Assembly: GCF_000237925.1 (NCBI RefSeq)
Contig: NC_031495.1
Location: 22,198,163-22,262,162, forward strand
DNA length: 64,000 bases
Reading direction: 5' to 3'
DNA from: Schistosoma mansoni
Lineage: Eukaryota > Platyhelminthes > Trematoda > Strigeidida > Schistosomatidae
A model generated the notes under the pieces. The model saw nothing but the letters and a program-made list of their open reading frames with translations, was not told the origin of the DNA and did not search any database. Below, piece after piece: positions 50,533 to 63,359 of the stretch (the first letter of the stretch is position 1; every line of letters begins with the position of its first letter). The translations under genes and the position numbers were made by a program.

Positions 50533-51045
50533 ATGGAACGGTTAAATATAAATTCAGATTTTAATGCTTTTGAGGAGTACATGGAGAGGTTCGAAATCTG
50601 GGCTTTGACCAAGGAAGATGATGAAGATTTTAATATTGTGGCCCATTTTCTTACATTCATCGGGGAAGAAGCATACACCCTCATAAAGACTTTGGCACTT
50701 CCAGACAAACCGATTTCACTCCCCTATGCAACTCTCAAGCAACTACTGTTGGATCATGTAAAGCATACAAATTCCGAATGCGGTAAGAGAGAAAAATCAC
50801 ATAAAATGACTCGCCAGAACATCAGGAATTCTACTACTTTAATAAGTCGTCGCAGTTCGATGCGTAATCAAAGTTATTCACATAATACTTCATTGAGCTG
50901 TGAAACAGTCCATGAAGATGAGCACGAGTTTAGTGAATGCTTGTTCTGTGGCAAGTTTCACCCATGTAATTAATGTGTATTTCGTAATTCTAAATGCTTT
51001 AACTGTGATGAAACTGGACACATTCAGTCAGTTTGTAATACCATG
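50533..51045 (+). pseudogene. gag-like region of the LTR fossil
   Basis: Codes for an acidic N-terminal segment typical of Gypsy gag capsid regions (FEEYMERFEIWAL) and a Cys/His knuckle in the nucleocapsid position. Gag binds element RNA and forms particles in intact relatives; this copy is a fossil. Confidence 0.7.
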
Positions 51046-52278
51046 CTTCATTTTGCTGAAAGTAATGCTAAGATGGATGCTTCTAATGATCACTTATCTT
51101 TATCTAGAAGTGGTATAACGTCAAATAACAGTCCAGAGTTGAATGAAACCCAGAGTCATTGGGAGACGAAAATTCCCAACCAACCAACTTATCAGATTTC
51201 TCATGTTATTGTACCAAATATGGTTTGTCATAATGATTCACATACTTCTGATGAAATTTCTTACAACTCTGAGAATAAAATGTTGAATGAGTCGAATCAT
51301 GATCAAAAACCGGATTCATTTTAGTAGATGCTGATTTTTCTAATGATCCATTATTCTCTAATGAAACTCTTATTCAATCTGAGGAAAATATTTCAGAGAA
51401 ATCGAATTCTGATATCATATCAAGTGTCAGTGGTCCTCACAATCAATTTATCTTTAATGATATCCCTAATGAATGTGACAAATATGTTCCTAATGGGTCG
51501 AATTCTAGTCACATTTGTGATGTTCTTGTATCAGATTTTGCATATTCTCACGAACAATGTGTTTCGAGTAGAATCCCTAGTCAGTGGTACGATGAATCAG
51601 ACAGGAAAGCAAAATTTCCCGAAGCAACCAGAGAACCAGTTTGCCCAGAAGTGAAGTTTGCACAGACAGATAATTCAAATCAAGTCCAAGATTATCCTAA
51701 TGAATATGAGGCAGATGAATGTTTTCTATTCGATTATTTCGCAGGTAAATCAAGCCTAGTTGAATCACATGTGTTAATTACATATATCAATGCATATCCA
51801 TCTGTATATTCTAATATGAATAACAAAAAGAATATGTATCATGGTTTTTATTCAAGTCAAGGTCACATGATGGATGACCTCAAATTATATATCAGTGTTT
51901 ATTCCCAAATACTCACATACGGTAGTCGATGCGTGAGATTTGAGAAGATAATGCAAATTGGGAACGTCATATTGGCTAAAATATTGCGACGTAAGGACCC
52001 AACATTATTTCGTGGGAGAGGATATTGGAAAGTCTATGATGCAAATTCTAAATATCAATGGTTTCACTACAAAACCGACATGCCGATTGTATACAATTCC
52101 AGAACCCAGGTGAGTCTGTTCCAATTTCGGTTCTTAATTCTAATACTTACGAGTGCATTCTAGATAATACAGAGTCTACATCCAATACACTTTCGGACAG
52201 ATGTAAGATGAACTTAAGAAGAAGACGGGCAATCGATCACAGACACTTACACTCCAATTCGAGCTGTGGCGGTTATGG

Positions 52279-52437
52279 TGTTTAAATAAATCAATGACTT
52301 CTTTGTATTGATGACTGTTGTAATTTTGAATTCCAAATACAATACATTCGTTCGAGTTCATCTGGTACTTCTTGATTAAATGGCGTTATTCCTGGGATTA
52401 CTAGTTTATACTACAATTCAAATACTTCTGTTTATCA
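52279..52437 (+). repeat. 3' LTR of the 50-kb fossil
   Basis: Same length and ends as the left LTR, about 97% identical. Confidence 0.85.
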
Positions 52438-52589
52438 TACTTGACGACAAGTGGAAAGAAAAGGTTCAACTGTTTTTTCGAAAACCAGTCAAGTCAAAGC
52501 GTTTGAACAAATTACCATGACTTCAGACTATATTACTTATGCCACTATCATCACCGCCATTCTGACTGTACGAATTTTTGAGCATCACT

Positions 52590-52875
52590 TTCGGTTCAGC
52601 GATATGGTGCACAGAATTTCCAGCAATTCATCGATGATGTCTTTCGAGGTGCCAACTACGTACACACATACGTAGATGACAGCTTGATTGCAATTTCGAA
52701 CAGAGAATCTCAGCTGGAGCATCTGTACCTTATTTTCGAGTGACCTCAAAAACAGGGCATTACTGTAAACACTCAGGAATGTCAATTAGGAACCAACCTT
52801 CCATATTTTCTCGGACACACTATTGATGCTCAAAGAATTCACCATCTGAAAATCAGAGAGAAGGTCATTCTGTAT
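52590..52875 (+). mobile_element. Gypsy-type RT fragment (fossil)
   Basis: Contains the RT catalytic box YVDD with FQQFIDDVFRG before it and PYFLGH after it, the usual order in Ty3/Gypsy polymerases. Only about 95 codons' worth remain and it is broken. It lies outside the right LTR of the 50-kb element, so it belongs to another insertion. A short repeat of its CACACATACGTAGATGAC recurs at 52896-52913. Confidence 0.75.
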
Positions 52876-52933
52876 TTCGCAGTCATCTACATCCACACAT
52901 ACGTAGATGACTGCCTTATAATAGCTTTACAAT

Positions 52934-53223
52934 GTCTTTACACGTAACACATTATTAATGGACGTATGTTAAACTAGTCAATTCAATGTCAGAAACGAAG
53001 TGGTTGGAAGATACATTTAGGTTATCAAAATATCGAGATGTGTTTGGTTTAAGTTGACTGATAGTTGCAGGAGATGTGCAGCACGGTGTACCCACTCGTG
53101 ATCTGGTAGGGATGGGTGACGGAACGCCTTTAGCTATGTTTGTCCGTTAATACTAATGGGGTCAGCATTAAGTGTGGTAGAATTACAGAGCTATCCATTT
53201 CGATGGTTTATTCACCAATACAT
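52934..53223 (-). repeat. Inverted-repeat arm 2 (empty SINE site)
   Basis: 290 bp, the reverse complement of arm 1, about 98.6% identical. It lacks the SINE: AAAATATCGAGATGTG around 53030 runs uninterrupted. Confidence 0.88.
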
Positions 53224-53818
53224 AATGACAGTTGGAATATACTGACATTCGGCATTTCAAACTGTACAGACGAGACAAGTTTACATTAGTGTTTTCAAGA
53301 AATTAGTTTCAATTTGTATGTTGTCACGAGTAGGTAATTCGTCACTCTTTATTCGAATTTAGACATCAGATAACTAAATGTCAGGATATACTGCAGTATT
53401 GTTACCAACGGATTTGGGGATTTTCACGTTGTGAATTTAGTAAGGGTCAGTTTCCTAAAATGAATATGAGTCCTGCCTGAGACAGGCTGGGCAATCTATT
53501 CTAAGAAATCACTAAAGCATCCACGCTTTACGTTAAGGAATAATTTGAAAAACTTTAAGAACCATCTAGAACATCCGCAACGTAATCGTGCAGCTCTATT
53601 TTGAACTTAGGGTGATGGCACGGGAAAATCACATTGGTCCACATAAAACCAATGACAGAGAATATTAGAAACAATCGAGTATCCTGAATTCCATGAAGTT
53701 ACAGTATGTTGATAAATCGGAATTCGGTACATAGGTGAAATAATGCACTTCAAGCTAAGCTGAGACTAGGATTGAAACGTTGAAACGTTGAGTAGCTGCG
53801 AGTTTAAATAACTTGGCA

Positions 53819-54091
53819 ATGACAACATCCCAAAAACATCGCAGTTTTGTTTCAGAACCAATTTCTGAAAAGGTTGTAGAAGAGTTACCAGGTATCGGTG
53901 AAAAACTTGGAGAAAGACTCAAAGCTAAAGGGTATGACAAAGCGTATGTCGTCTTGGGACAGTTCCTTCTTTTGAGGTGCGAAGAAGAGTTATTCAAGGA
54001 GTGGCTTTCACAAACATGTGGTGCTAATTCAAAACAATCCGGAGATTGTTACACTGCTCTTAAAGACTGGTGTAGTTGTTTCATTTTCTAA
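53819..54091 (+). CDS. BANF1: Barrier-to-autointegration factor (BAF), single exon, 90 aa
   Basis: Uninterrupted 90-codon frame starting [14 protein letters not shown], against human [14 protein letters not shown] (89 aa). The helix-hairpin-helix segment [19 protein letters not shown] and the following [21 protein letters not shown] and DWCSCF all match the family. BAF is a small dimer that binds double-stranded DNA and LEM-domain and lamin proteins, and reassembles the nuclear envelope. The N-terminal Thr-Thr-Ser phosphorylated by VRK1 in animals is kept. The start is the ATG that restores the conserved N-terminus; a TTG-GCA lies in frame just upstream. No intron is present, so either a naturally compact gene or an intact retrocopy is possible; I see no poly(A) remnant or flanking duplication. 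Confidence 0.93.
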   Translation: MTTSQKHRSFVSEPISEKVVEELPGIGEKLGERLKAKGYDKAYVVLGQFLLLRCEEELFKEWLSQTCGANSKQSGDCYTALKDWCSCFIF

Positions 54092-54094
54092 CTA

Positions 54095-57000
54095 GTCTAC
54101 GCGAACAAGATTATGTAACGTTGTTATACCCATTTTATTTTTTTTCACGTACATTTTGTTAATATTTGTCTTAAAAACTTATGCATTGAAGTATCCAGTG
54201 CAATATACTGTAGCAATAACTTGACTTCCTAGACTCTTCAGTTGAATTGCAGTAACCAAATTGATCAGTTGTTAGTATTCATGTAGTGATTAACTCAAAT
54301 AACAGCCCTCACACATCAGTCGGTCCGGACTTCCACCTTCGTTCATCAAAGTTTTTCGTCACTGTGTGTCTGTGGGATCGTAGGCCGATCGTGAAATAAC
54401 GTATCGTAATGACCTATATGAACTTGTATACATGAATAAAGTAGAGGGTTACATATATTATGTCAAAGTGGGTAACCAGTGATTTCCCCTCGTTACTATC
54501 AGATTTTTTTTGACTTCAAGTGATGGTTTTGTTGCAGATGAGTTAAGAGAATATGATCGTGGGGTACTGTGCTGGTCAGTCATATACAACGTAGAACCTG
54601 ACACTTGCGTAGTCTCAAGTTGCCACGCTCTGGTGGCATATGCATAAGATTATCAAAACAAATCCCAAAGTGGTAGACGTAGCCACAGTATCAGTGGTGG
54701 TAGGAAAGATGAGATATCAGGATTTATGTATTAACAGTTGATAATCAGTGAGTGCACCTGCGCTATCGCAAACGATCCTGAGTCATACTGTCAAAACTTC
54801 CTAACCATAAGTTGTAGGTGTAAATTCCCTCAGTTCCAAACGGATAAACTAATTAAACTAGATGGATAAGTAAGTCTTAACAAGGGCCAGTTTTCGTGTT
54901 CCATATGATTTAGTTGTACGTCATTATATGTAGAATAAAGTACATCGTTGTGCTATTTCTATTTAACAAAATTGGTATTATCTGTATGTCCATGTGTTTG
55001 GGAAAGACACTGGTTTTGGTTTTAGTACGGGGTAATTATGCGTAGAATGCTGACTTGCGCTTATTACGCCAAGATTGTTTTGAACAACTAAATCTTACTA
55101 CAGCAAGGATAGTATGTTCTCAAACCTAACGTAAGCATGTTGGATGGTTACTGATTGTTGTGGTTTCAGCCCTCTGTAATTGCGAAAACAACTACAGCGA
55201 GCTTGTATATATTCGTTGAATCTTGTGATTCTTAATAGGTTAGCTACGTTTTTGATTGTATTCGGTCGACCGATCGGCGTCAAACAGTTAGAAGTGTTTT
55301 CTATTATTTGCTTCTTCTATAAGTCTGTTGCATCTACGCAAATGGCGTAAAAATTATTGCCGAATAAAGTTCAAGTAAGAAAATATACCCTTTTTAATAC
55401 TTCAGTCATGCTTTGCAGTAGCTTTATTAACTATATATAAAGTATTTTCACATCACATATTTTCAAACCATCAGAATTAGTGATTACTAGATAATTTCCA
55501 GAGGAACTGCATAGAAATCCCAGGTATGTTCTGTCTTGATGTTCTAATCGCGAGGTCTAACTGTATAGAGAAATGGTGGATTTTGAATACATGCAAATGA
55601 TTCAGGATTAAGTGACTTAAGGTGTATAAAAAACTTGTTTCTACCATTTTGTGGGTTTTCTCTACAAAAGTACAGTTTGTTCATGCACTGGCTGAATGTT
55701 AGCCTCTTCATAGTACCTTAAAGTAATTAGTCTGATGTAAGGCAGGGTTTCAGTTGGTCATAATAGAAGATGCTTGGGATCGAGAATGAGAGCAGCATTA
55801 TTGGGAACTCCCGAGATAAGGTTAAGTGAAATAGTATGAAGTCAAGAGGTGACATTGAAAAAGTTATACAACTTTAAGACCTAGACGGAGGATAAATACA
55901 GCTAATTTTTAATCATATAATGTCTCCGACCTTCTCCACAAATCTTGGATCTTTCTGCACGCTGATCGAATTGTTAGTTGGTTTCTTAGCCCAATGTGGA
56001 TAAATGTTGTTTTAAAACTTGACGGAACATAGTATTTCAAATATAAATGGATTCATATTTCCTATTTGGGTTGGAGAACTGATATTAATTACACAAAAAA
56101 GGGATTCCGTTGAAATGCTTATGGTTAAGTTCAAGCTAGGTGGTCTCTTGTGAATTATTGACGGTTACCTATCCTAAGCCTATTTGTGGAATATGAAGTA
56201 GAATTAGTGCTTAGTTAGCACATCGTGTGTATTGTATACAAATGATAAGTTTGTTCATGTAGCTCGGAGTTGAATTTATAATATTCGTACTCTCAGAAGA
56301 ATGATCATAAATCATCTCATCTAGTCAAGATTTCATCGCTCTTGTGGGTAGAGGTGTGTTAACCCATATGCTTGAGACTAAATCAAAATCAGCCCCTTTA
56401 CTGTGTGACTAGTAGATTATCCTAACTCGAAAAGTTTCCCTTGGTAAGTCTAATAAATAAAGAACTCTAAGGTTGTTATTTGTAGTAGCCTACGTTTCAA
56501 AAGAACTGTGAGATTTCAGCTGAGGAATATATGAATGTAGTGATAAGTAGTTTCACTCAAAGATGTCGTTTCGTGAACAAATTCTCTAGTTGTTTTGGCG
56601 TCAATTACTTATAACGTCCTCATTAGAACTAGTGTAGCGTACTGGAAGCCATGGAGACTTAAATAAAAATTAACATGTATATATGAATTTGATAGTTTGT
56701 AAGGACTCGGTTAGTGGACGCAAGCAGATTCTTTACATTCCGGTCATCTACGCACCATAGCTAACTCCAGGGCTACTTAATGTTTAGTTTTTTTTATTTG
56801 GATAAACTTAGGGTATATGTAACTGGTATTGTGTTAATAATCCCCAGGGTTTTCTGCGCAAATTACTACGAAGAGCCTAGAAAGCTACAACACATGGTCA
56901 CAAATGAATTAAAAGTAGCTGTTTTTTATAACGAACTGTAACACTGGTAGTAAAGACATGCAATTTTCAGACACTAGATAACAGATTTTGCTTCAAGTTT

Positions 57001-57845
57001 ATGGACTCCGTTTGAGGCATACGAATATTTTGTTACGTCCCACTCAGCATGTGAAATGATGCAGTGAACAAGTTAACTATTTAAGTGACTTACAGCTGTC
57101 TACAATTTCTATTTAAACATGTAGCACATAAATAAGCAGTTTTGTCGGCTTCTATTGGTTACTGCATTCTGTATGTACACGAGAGCATATTTGTAACCGA
57201 GACCGTTGCCCTAAGACTAATAAGTTAGGGTAATCTATACATATTTCTATTTACTTACTAGAAGTATGTTTTTGTACAGATGACTTATTTACTGAACTCT
57301 GTTCATCATAACTTTCTGCTGGATATACATTCGGTCAGATATGTTTCATAGTGTTTCTATATTGTTTACGAACTAAACTAACTAATGAAAGCTCATATAA
57401 ATTATTTTCCTGAAATGATCGATATAAAATCTCTAACAACGTCCTGCAAAGTAGATAAAAATTTTCTATCACTTAATGCAATAGGTTGCATACTGGTAAC
57501 TAAATACCAAATAGTTTCTTAGTAGTTGTTTCAATATCATTGGATCTTGAACTTCCTTGTACCATAAGATCTATGTTAACCATAGTTACAGTTGTTTGAT
57601 TTCTGCCTAAGTTTATTATACATAAATCTGATGATTAAATAATACCATTTCTCATATTTGCTTAATACAGCACTTCAAAGTATTATACGAATTAAGGATA
57701 CCCGTGTTGAAAATGCTAGTTTCTCGGCCAGTTGGTAAATTTAGTAGAATGGATAATATCATAATTCACAGTAAGGTCATGACTTCACATACTATTTTTT
57801 CTAGACAATAGGTCCACTTTAATTTCTATTTCTCTTCAGTCCCCT
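54095..57845. other. No gene recognised downstream of BAF
   Basis: AT-rich; only the dispersed repeat at 54.5-54.7 kb is seen. No clear BAF poly(A) hexamer stands out in the first 300 bp. Confidence 0.55.
54535..54725 (+). repeat. Dispersed repeat fragment, family unknown
   Basis: The richer of two copies of the GGTCAGTCAT...CAACGTAG repeat. It continues through CAAGTTGCCACGCTCTGGTG and a purine-rich stretch. No coding frame is recognisable. Confidence 0.45.
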
Positions 57846-57849
57846 AGAG

Positions 57850-58200
57850 ATGCGCACACCCAACCTTTATGAATTCATCGGTTACTTTTATTATGTGAAC
57901 GTCTTTAATACACTTAAGATCGGTTGTTTTTGTGGGGTATTTTCTTTAAATCTGTTGATGGATAGATACGCAACTATAAATGATGAAGGTGAGCCCATCA
58001 CTGTTTATTATCGACAAAGCAATGGAGTAGCAATAAGCTCACCTGCATCATTTATGGTCGCAAGTCTAATCACAAACGTTTGACTGAGGTACATTGATGA
58101 TATGTTTGCAGTATTAAGGTGTGACATACATCGCTCATTTTTAAAGAAACAAAACATTAAATCACCCAGCATCAAATTTACTTCAGAATGAGATAGGTGA
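57850..58200 (+). mobile_element. Penelope-like element RT fragment
   Basis: YYRQSNGVAISSPASFMVA matches the Penelope-like RT motif usually written YRQxxGVAMGSPLSP. After one frame change, LRYIDDMFAVLR supplies the catalytic YIDD box, followed by HRSFLKKQNI and SIKFTSE. The rest of the RT and the endonuclease are not adjacent. The copy is broken. Confidence 0.75.
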
Positions 58201-58329
58201 ATCGCCTTTACAGATACTTAGTAGATATAATCTGCATGTATGTTATCTTTACAGACTCATTCACTCGATAACGCGAAATTATTTTATACAGAACAACTAT
58301 CAAGTTACTGCTAATAAGACAAGATTGTC

Positions 58330-58400
58330 ATAGGTTCTGTTGGCTTAGTGGATAAAGCGTTCGACTCTCAACCATTAAGTCCCAGGTTCGAATGCTACTC
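58330..58400 (+). repeat. tRNA-derived sequence (SINE head)
   Basis: GGCTTAGTGGATAAAGC (D-arm/A box) and CCAGGTTCGAATGC (B box) are correctly spaced. The anticodon and T stems do not pair, so it is not a working tRNA gene. It lies just after the Penelope-like fragment. Confidence 0.6.
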
Positions 58401-58599
58401 CTTTTATGTCTAAGCATCCGAGTAATATCACTAGCCCTAAAACCTGGAGCTTGGCTCATACCGACGTACCTGTTATGTGAGCTTTCCTTTATTATCATTA
58501 AATGTACAGGTGTCAATAAAAACAATCCTGTTTTGTTCTCCTCTCATTGGAAAATACAAACTTCTAATAATAATGAAGACTATCTAAATACCTAACCAG

Positions 58600-61500
58600 T
58601 TTCACAAATTATGAAATTTCGTCTCATTAGTAGGAAATTCATGTTTGAGTCTGTTGATTTCAGTCCTATAGATTCACACATTTAGTTTTTACGTATATTC
58701 AAGTTATTGACAAGCTACAAATGGGATGAATACATTTTATTTAATGATTTTCTTATAAGATCTCAAATCTTTTTCGAAATACATCCACTAGAGAGATGTT
58801 ATGTAACCGCGAAATATCTATGTGAAATCATAATGACTTCACGCAATAAATAATTTTGATAAATCGCGAATAGGTAAGACTTGTTGGTTGTCTAATTTTT
58901 GTGGTAAAATAAATCACAAAACTCTCACAGTCCTAAGTTCACTCTCTGAATGTAACATTAAATCAATAGAAGCATGAAATTCCTTTCAAGTTTATATTAT
59001 ACTGCAGTGTTATTACGGTTTGGCACGTTCAGCACTTGTATTCAACTAAGAAGCTTTAAATGTATGCTGAATTCTTACCAACTAGTTAACAAGTAAGGTT
59101 CTAGCCTACAGATATAAAGATTATAAAGTTGGTGTAAGTTATTGCTATTGTAATATTGTAGAGTCATGGACTAGGAAGAAATAATTCTAAGAAATGTTCC
59201 ATTCTCTGTTACTTCAGTAGATGATAGAACAATGGTACAAACTGTGATTATGTTGTACCCGATTCCATAAAAATATTCCCATCTACATGACAATGGGTTA
59301 GATGAAGTTAAAAGTTTATTTGTTGAGTTTTCGAAAACTATTCTTACTGTATCAATAAACCTTATAAGTTTTTATTCAGTAAACTTTGCTCGTACTATAT
59401 TTATTTCCCCAGATAAAAATAAAGAGAATAAATATGGAAAGATGTAACTAGGGAGATATTAAAAGAAAGTGGTTATCTATCGTTCAGTGAATTTTCTTTA
59501 CAATGATTTAGTACAATATTTACTGTTAGTTCCATACTTTTAATTGTTTGTTAATATAATACGTATGCACATATCTGGAAGCTGAAAAATATGTGTACCA
59601 CGAAATCATGAATATTTAGGGGACCATAACAGTGCTGAAAATCAATCTGTATTCATAATAAACTAGAGAATTTCGTTAAAAGACATTTTATACTTCGTGC
59701 GATGACCGAGTCCATAGGTAATCTTCAGCTTGTCAATATATGTTATAGCAACTCTGTAATTTCGCAAGTACATATAGAGGCAAGAAGCTGTTTATAAGGA
59801 TTTAGTAACCTCTGTCTGATTCCATAATGATTGAGCCGTGTTATTGATAAAATATACACCGTAATTAGATAAATCGCTTCTATAAAATCGTAGATATAAA
59901 AATTTGAATACGAAAGTACTCAAAAAAATGTTTATTTCAGACGTTCGATAATTCAGGCGAACAGTCAAAAATAAAAAGAACTCCCAACGAACAGGGGTGG
60001 CAGAAACAGCCGACTCAGTGTGTAATAGGTGACTTAGTCTTTATAAGCATAAAGGAGACCCAAATAAGCATACAGACACATCTGTACTAGTATGCACACA
60101 TGTGTAAAGCTTGCTCAAGGTTACACGCACGTAGTTAGCAAGAGCGAATATATGGGTAATAGGATGAATTGGAAGATTAGAATAATTTATCCACCTTAGT
60201 CACAAATCTCCACCGACTCATAATTTATTTGTCCTAAGGTCAGAGCAGATCACGTAAGCGTGTTATAATAGATAACTATTATAAAGATATATTCCGTTGT
60301 ACTGTTGTCTGGAGGAATAAAATTAGTTGACGACATGTGGGTAAATGGGACAACGATATGTGTAGCAATTTTCATATTACGACTAGTGACTTTAATAATC
60401 CTTAGTTCTGGTCAACGGAATGTCTTATTTAATCCTTTAAAAACATTGATAATAACTTATACTATTAAATTTAAATAAGTAGGTAGTTTAGTTTGTAAAT
60501 ATTATTGAGATTTTTATCACCTGGACTCACTCCGATTGACAAATTGTGGCTTGTAGACCAGAACAACACAATGTGTGTATGATTGATGAATGGATTTTGC
60601 GGATTTGTTTAGTGGTTTACATAAATGAGAAATTTTTACTTGGTATACAAAAATATGAATCTACTGAACAATGAATGGATGAAATAATTGCTCGAAACTG
60701 TAATGAGAATGAGTAATTTTCTTTAGTATTTTTGTTACTGCTTTAGACGTGCATTCAAAATGTTAATTTAGACTAGTAAGACAATAAAATTAACAGGTGG
60801 AAATCTATATTCGTAATTTAGTGTCCTTATGAGCTGGTGTAACGCACTTGATACCTGATATCAAAAAGGTGGTTTTCAGGAAATATGCTGTGGACATCTC
60901 AGTTTCTATATGTTTGTATGCAAAAGGCTATTCATATTTTTACTGTAAAACATGATGAAGATTTTTCGAAAACTATTTTCTTTGCTTATATATCTGATCA
61001 TCCATAGTTTTGTTTTACGGAAACGTTTGAAATATTTGCTTATTATCAGTAAAAATTATTTGATTAGTAAAGTAGTTTTCTGAATTTCATTCTAGCGGCT
61101 TTTAAGCAGAACCTTGTCTACATATGTTGTTATTTGTTGGCTGGAGAAGAGAAATAGTCGTTTGATCTAATGACATTATTTGATGACCGACAGTTATGTC
61201 AAGTTGTCCTCTCTGACTAAAGTCTTATGTAGCACAGCTCTAAATTACTGAGTGAAATTAGTTATGAATTGAGTTTATAATAACTAGCAAATTAGAATAT
61301 ATTACATTCATACATTTTGTATATAACTTGTATAATACATAGTGATAAATTTTATTTTTTACTCAGAATTCAGTCAAATGTTATTTTCCGTTACTATCGC
61401 ATTTTACTTTTCCTATCTAACTAACTTCATAGCACTATAATGTTAGCAATAACAGTTCATTCTCGTGATCCTTTTTCTTAAAAAACTCCATATAGTGGAA

Positions 61501-63340
61501 AACGTCCTGAATTCCTGAGTGTATTTAACATTTCTTAAACATAACCTCTGTAACTACGACAAAATTGAGATCAAATTATTCAATCATTGAAGAATAGTGA
61601 ACCACGTCTTCACAAAATTGAACAGTTTGATCCTTCTAGCTTATACATTATTATACTAATGTGATATAATGTTTTATTACTAAGGTCAATACATAGGAAA
61701 TGTTGATTAGTTTAATCGGAACGGGTTATAAGCAAAACTAATTCTAAATGTTGTAACTTTAGAGAGGAGTAAGTGAATCTAGAAATTTAGTAGTAGGAAA
61801 ATTTTAAAGTAAACAAAATTTTATAATAATTGACATGTCTAAGGCAAGAATTCTTTTCTATCATAAGATCGAGATTTATGTTGAATGTAGGAAATATCTG
61901 CCTTGTTTTAACGTTATATTTTGACTTCATTTACAACAAGAAAATTATTTAACGGATGATTCTTTACATCCATAAAGTTTATGGTTTTTGGAATCCCTTC
62001 CTATTGATTTTCAGAACATTAAAAAACATTCTGTTTCTTGTCTTTGTAGAACTGGGAAAATTTTTGATGGATTATCAGAATGATAATACTTTGGAACAAT
62101 GAGTTATATATTATGACACCCTTTTTAGGATTGATAAGTAGTTAGTTACGTAATAGATTGTTATACACCTGAAGATGATATTATTTAAAGCGAAAATTCA
62201 AGACACAACACCGTTTAGTTTTATGATTTTGTTATGGGTTTGTGTTAATTCACAGCTCTAGATATAGCCTGATCCCTAGTTCAGTATTATGTGGTCTGAT
62301 CACATTTTGGATAATGGAAGTGTTTAGTTTAATACAATCTGTAGAGTTAGGGCAAGGATAAAGAGTTAAAAATGCCTAATGTCAGGAACTAATACTGATT
62401 TCACCATAAGCTGAGTTAGAACTTGAAAATCGTTACAATAGTATTTCGTATCATCTATTCAAGTCACCTGAATAGATTTATGTTCCAATTAGTTTTCACC
62501 TTTGAATTGATCGTCTAAAGAATAATCCCAGATAAAATTAGATTTAGACCAAGTAAAACTCCACCTGGTGTTTATAAAATTTTATTAGTACTTCAGTCAC
62601 ATTGTTGATTGCCACTCAGTTGTTTACGTCTTTTACAACATGAAGGTTAGAATTCAACTATGTATATATGTGGAAAAAATTTAGACTTCGTTGATCGGAA
62701 CATCATGACGCTTTCATTTCCTAAGTCATTTACACACCCATGTTATCAAGAAACAATTTGTCTTCAGGAAATGAAACTCCATTGTTTTGGTATTAAACAA
62801 CAAGTATTGTGAATTGTGGTAATTGTAATAAACAAAATAATTACTTGCAAAAATTGAAAACATGTAATCAAGGTGGATGCCAAAAAAACGGAATGTTTCT
62901 TGAGAGAGTTAAAAAAATATTTTGATAAGAAGTCAATTTTGTAATAGTTGTGTGAGAATCAGGAGTTGATTATTAAAATCATATGTGAACTGAATAAGTG
63001 AAAAAATGTCTTATGGAAGGGTAGTAGTTATATACACATATTTATTTTGTACAAAAAATAAAATTCAATGAGCCCAAATGAATTTAATTAACACTTCTTT
63101 TTTAAAATGTTGATAATGGAACGACTTCTGATTGCAAAAATAATTAAAGCGAATCTACAATAGTAGTATAACTTTTCATCCAACAAACTTGTCTGGATAT
63201 CTTCAGAGTAATATTTCAAATCTTAATCGCTGAAATTATTTCAAATATAATTTCCACATGTACTAACTTCTCTATATTCGGCACTCAATTTTTGTCAAAC
63301 TATTCCTTCTAATATTGATGAATATTCGTATAAAATATAA
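58600..63340. other. No gene recognised
   Basis: Strongly AT-rich, stops throughout, no long open frame and no repeat I recognise before the SINE at 63.36 kb. Confidence 0.6.
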
Positions 63341-63359
63341 TATTTGTCAATTTAATAAA

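Larger units (their letters stand above)
50349..52437 (+). mobile_element. LTR retroelement fossil with gag-type region but no pol
   Basis: Two 159-bp direct repeats with TG...CA ends flank about 1.77 kb. A tRNA primer-site-like TGGCGTCGCGATTG starts 3 bp after the left LTR. The internal part codes for a gag-like segment with a CCHC zinc knuckle near 50990-51040, then a long polar region of unknown role. I see no protease, RT, RNase H or integrase. The family is probably Ty3/Gypsy, from the knuckle. The LTRs differ at about 5 of 159 positions, so it is moderately young. It is broken, with several breaks in the coding region. No clear target duplication. Confidence 0.85.

Noticed and set aside
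48432-53223. Whole 4.8-kb block as one DNA transposon with 290-bp terminal inverted repeats
   Set aside because: No target duplication at the outer ends, the related sequence near 2.6 kb extends beyond the inner end of the arm, and the spacer is made of unrelated elements.
58330-58400. Possible functional tRNA gene
   Set aside because: A and B boxes are present, but the anticodon and T stems do not pair; it is a tRNA-derived SINE head.
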